A DNA stretch of 64,000 nucleotides from Dactylonectria macrodidyma (lineage: Eukaryota; Ascomycota; Sordariomycetes; Hypocreales; Nectriaceae), in contig JAGMUV010000004.1 in NCBI GenBank assembly GCA_020744425.1, forward strand, positions 2,976,001 to 3,040,000, read 5' to 3'. A model generated the notes under the pieces. That model was not told where the DNA came from. It saw only the letters and a list, made by a program, of their open reading frames with translations, and searched no databases. Each line of letters starts with the position of its first letter. The first letter of the stretch is position 1. Both the position numbers and the translations under genes were made by a program. This document shows positions 60,329 through 64,000 of this stretch, piece by piece.

Positions 60329-63012
60329 GGCGTGTGATTTTGACTTGACTTGACGGGTCGGGTCGTAGTAATGTGCGTAATAGGTAATATCGAGGACCAG
60401 GTTACCGGTGCGGTAGTGGACAAAGTACTGTCTGTGTCGTCACTCCGCTGTTTGTGTTGCCGGCAGCGGTACCAGCCGGTGGGTTTTTTTTCGGGCTTGC
60501 GGCCTGGCGTGCACTGTAAGGTAATTGCGGGCGGGCGTCCCTTCACATAAAGTGGGGGAGCGGGCGGCTGCAAATGGAAGCGTGGCCCGGGGCTTCAGAA
60601 CGAGGGAGGGCAAGACGGCCGACGACAGCAACGACGGCTGAACGGCGGGGGTTGAGGCGGGATGTGATGTAGAAGATGGGAAGAAAAAGGGAACCCAAAA
60701 AATGTCCGCAAAAATGTCCATCAGCGTCGAGGATGACCCAACCCGTCCGTCCCGTCAAGTCGTAGGTCGGGGGGCGGGAAAGCAGGCTCTGCTGGACGTG
60801 GACGGACTGCTGTTCGTACAAGGCCCGACCTACCTTAGTGACTTGGTCCCAGCGGGCTGATGCAGCGATGGCCCCAGGACAGGCCCAGCTTGCGGTACAG
60901 AGCTGCCCAGATTGTGGGTTGCGGCGCCTGCCTCTGGGGCTACCTCTGTGCCTACCGCTATACCTGCTGCTAGTTTGCAGCTGGGCTCCAGTGGGCAGCG
61001 ACTGGGGCACACGCTGTTGCACCTCCACCGTCTCAGTGACAGGGCGCGCTGTGGCCAGCTCATAACGCACGTACGCCCAGAGGCCAAGACCCAATGTTTC
61101 AGCGAGCCAGTGCCTTGGCACCCCTGACGACACCAACCAAGCCCACAGCAGGACCTAGGTGCTAGCGGGAGACGAGGCCAGGTACCTTGGGTTAGCGGGT
61201 AGCCACACATGTCGCCTCGGTACCTGGCTGCATCCGGTGTGTCTCTTATCCCGCCAGCACATATGGCGCACCAACCAGCTATCAAACCAGCTATCAACCA
61301 CCTCAGACAGTAACACAGCAATCGTGGGAACTGGGACAGGTTGGTGGGAAGAGACGCGGTACAGGAGCACCAAGCAATCCACCAATAGCGAACTCTACGC
61401 TCCCTTTTTCGTACCTCTACATCGATCGCCCCCTTTTTTTCTTCCTCCTATTTTCCCCAGCCTGACGCAGAACTCTCCTCCCTCCCTCTGTAGCACCAGT
61501 TGAGTGAGCGAAAGCACGGTAGAAGTGGGTATTCGCAGATGGGCAAATTTACTCCGTAGGTGGCTTGCCGACGAGGGTCGAGGGGCTGGGAACGGGGAGC
61601 CGCTGGGGCGAACAAGGTAAGATCGGGTACCTACTGAGCTGGGGGGAAAGAAGATCCACGAAGACGGGGACGGCCCATTCGACTCCATCAGAGTGCATTT
61701 TCTGCCTCGGTCCGGTTTTGGACTTGGTGATGCTCAAGTGCCCCGAAGCCGCTGTCATGATGGTGTCGAGAGCTCGAGAGCAAAACCTGGAAGACCCTCT
61801 CGTTCCTCTGGCGATCCCCTGATGTGGTGTGGGTGATATGATGCAAGCCCAAGTCCTAGCTGGACGGGCCGGTTTGCGCGTGGCACATACGTGTGCGTCA
61901 GTCTGTCGGCGAACGTGTGCACATATCAGGCTTTTGAGACGGACGACGATGACAACAACGAATACGACCGGCTCACCATGGAGATAACTGCGTGCTATTC
62001 GTCCCTGGAGGTGCCAGTCTGCCTCGCCTGGATAAGAGCTGGCATGTCCCTCCATAATTGGATCCGATGGCCTTTCTACCGCCGATTCTCGTCGCCCCTC
62101 TTGACTCAACGGTCTAAGGAGCGGCGTAGACAGAGGTACATCAACTTCTTTGAGGTCCTAGGTACGGAGTACATAGGACATGCTTCGTGGGGAAGACATT
62201 GCACAGACAGCTAATTACCACGTCCATCACCTTTGGCGCCTGGTTCTTTGTTGATGGATCCTCCCTGCATATCATCAGCGCATGCTCCGTACTCGTCCTC
62301 GCCAGACAAGGGCGAAATGATCTAGACGAAAGGGCAAATATTGATCCCACCGCTGAGAGGGGAAGTTCACTTGTCAGGGTCAGGGCCATCCATGGGCTAG
62401 AGGCCATCTGAGCCCGTATTTTCCCAGTGGAGCTTCTATCAAGCTTGTCAGGGGCTGGGTGTTTATCAATGGGTCGGCAGAGGCCAGAATCAACGGCCCA
62501 CCCCAACTCCAGAGCCCAGCGTCATGGCTGACGACAACGGGCGCGGATGCTCAATAACTAGGCGCTGGAATTAGGTTCTGTGATGCATCCTTGCGCCGTC
62601 AAGCAACGGTTTTTGGGGTTCTAGGCTAAGGCGCCTCTTTCCATGCTGTGTTGCATCAAGAGAGGCTTATCATGCGGCACATCTAAGTCTAGACTGCGTC
62701 TGGAATACCCTCCGCCATGCCACATGCGGGTTCCATGTCGGCTTCTTGCGCTCGTTCCTTTCCCATTGCAGCAGACGTCGCCATAGTTCACAACTTCAAT
62801 CTAACGAGGGAAATCCAAAGATCCACTGCTTATCGATAAGACCCACCAAAAATCGCCAGCCGCAACTCCACGCCTTTGGGTCATAGCTTCAGACTCTCGA
62901 ATCCTCTTCATCAGATTCAACGTCAACGGTCGCCCATTCCCTTCTTGAGACTCTACCTCGATGCTCCTCCACGATTTGCACACTCGCGCCTGTATTCCGA
63001 CACCATAGCCCC
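60329..63012. other. 2.7-kb divergent region between KIN1 and GPATCH1-like gene
   Basis: No gene recognised. It contains one CTCCAGTGGG element (60986-60995) shared with the 19.3-kb repeat, and short palindromic TACCT/AGGTA runs around 61140-61230. Confidence 0.45.
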
Positions 63013-64000
63013 ATGTCATACAAACGATCCCGCACGACATACGAGGCTGATCTCCATGCGCCATTCGCCACATTCGGTACTCCCCTACCTGACGACTCCG
63101 AAACACGCGACGATGGCTCCTACCTGCCGTTATGGAAGCAGGAGGTGAGGGATGAGAGAGGGCGCAAGAGGTTACACGGCGCCTTTACTGGCGGCTGGAG
63201 CGCAGGGTAAGTTGACACTATAGCTAAATGCGACAGGCGAATGCGCTGACATGGGCTCGCAGTTACTTCAATACCGTCGGCTCCAAGGAAGGATGGGCAC
63301 CCTCCAGTTTTGTATCAAGCCGCAGCAACCGGCGCAAAGATGACAAAAAGCCGAGCACACAACAACAAGCTGAGGACTATATGGATGAGGAGGATCTCGC
63401 CGATGCTGCCGAAGCACAGAAGCTTCAGACATCCCAAGCCTTTGCTGGTCTTGGCTCCTCAACGCAAGGGCCCAATGCTGGAGGCCTAATGGGTCTGTTC
63501 AAGGCGGACGGAGATACCATGGGTCTAAAGCTTCTGCGGAAGATGGGCTGGAAAGACGGCCAAGGGATTGGACCCAAGGTGCGACGGAGTGCACGTCTTG
63601 GTCTGGCAGGAGCTGGTCCTGCAGTGGGCGAGACGCACCTTTTTGCACCCGACGACGCTCATATGATACAATTCGTCCGCAAAGTTGACCGAAAAGGCTT
63701 AGGCCATGACGGAGAAGTCAAACTCGCAGGGTTGAGCAACGGCCAAGTTAGCACCGCCGCAGAGGAGGAAGAGGAGGATGACGATCTAATGGCTGGTGGG
63801 GCTCGTGGTGCACCACTGAGTTCTTTGGGCAAGAACAAGCCTAAACCTGGACGAGGAGGCATGGGAGTCGGGATTCTCAACGACACGGGGTCTGATGAAG
63901 AGGATCCGTATGAAATGGGACCTAAGATCCGGTACAACAGGGTTCTTGGAGGCGATAAGAAGAAGAAAAAGGCCAAGAAAGCCGCTGCTGTTGTTAACCC
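63013..64000 (+). CDS. G-patch protein of the GPATCH1/TGH family, 3' part cut by window edge
   Basis: Nuclear spliceosome-associated protein. Exon 1 (63013-63206) and exon 2 (from 63263, open to the window end) join in phase 2 across a 56-bp intron to give at least 310 residues. The N-terminus [26 protein letters not shown] with [26 protein letters not shown] is the DUF1604 block that defines GPATCH1/TOUGH. A G-patch follows at about 152-196 ([18 protein letters not shown]). An acidic segment and a Lys-rich stretch ([10 protein letters not shown]) come before the edge. G-patch proteins usually activate a DEAH helicase; the partner here is not shown by the sequence. Confidence 0.93.

Noticed and set aside
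60543..61136. 197-codon minus-strand frame upstream of KIN1
   Set aside because: Arg/Ser/Gly-rich with no domain, in promoter DNA. Frames on the other strand are equally open.

Overview
The window is nuclear DNA from a filamentous ascomycete, most likely a Sordariomycete of the order Hypocreales. Genes are split by short (about 45-120 bp) GT-AG introns with CTAAC-like branch points. The gene set is a typical mould housekeeping set: CPC1, QNS1, HOM6, TRM8, MDM1, an SR protein, PEX11, FBP1, a CIA30 protein, a bZIP factor, a Ure2-like GST, CAF40, KIN1 and a GPATCH1-type protein. I see no virus, intact transposon, rRNA, tRNA or CRISPR. Exon structures below were assembled by hand by joining frame-compatible splice sites, and every spliced total is divisible by three.

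Left part (1-29 kb) is gene-dense. Cross-pathway control factor CPC1 (minus, cut by the left edge) has a leader with two upstream ORFs and a TGACTCA site. It is followed by a CFEM-like membrane protein, a decayed HeLo-domain gene and the 22-exon NAD+ synthetase QNS1. Then come CCDC174, HOM6, an unlabelled 94-residue membrane protein and TRM8, the sorting nexin MDM1, an SR splicing factor with a 6-nt microexon, PEX11, FBP1, a DUF1295 membrane protein and a CIA30 protein with a GC-AG intron.

The middle (29-52 kb) is almost empty. A single bZIP gene (33.1-34.1 kb) lies between 3.9 kb and about 17.9 kb of DNA without recognisable genes. That DNA is not AT-rich, shows no transposon reading frames, and carries microsatellites, pyrimidine-rich tracts and a recurring GTACGTAC palindrome.

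The right part (52-64 kb) holds a Ure2-like glutathione transferase, CCR4-NOT subunit CAF40, the polarity kinase KIN1 and the start of a G-patch protein cut by the right edge.

Most genes are unrelated housekeeping functions in head-to-head or tail-to-tail pairs; there is no biosynthetic cluster. Loose links are amino-acid control (CPC1 with its pathway target HOM6), carbon and peroxisome metabolism (FBP1 with PEX11 on a shared 2.6-kb region) and RNA processing (SR protein, CCDC174, GPATCH1, CAF40, TRM8). The most unusual things seen are transcript-structure features: the microexon, the 22-exon gene with tiny exons, a missing in-frame AUG in cpc1, retained-intron isoforms and the gene-free middle.
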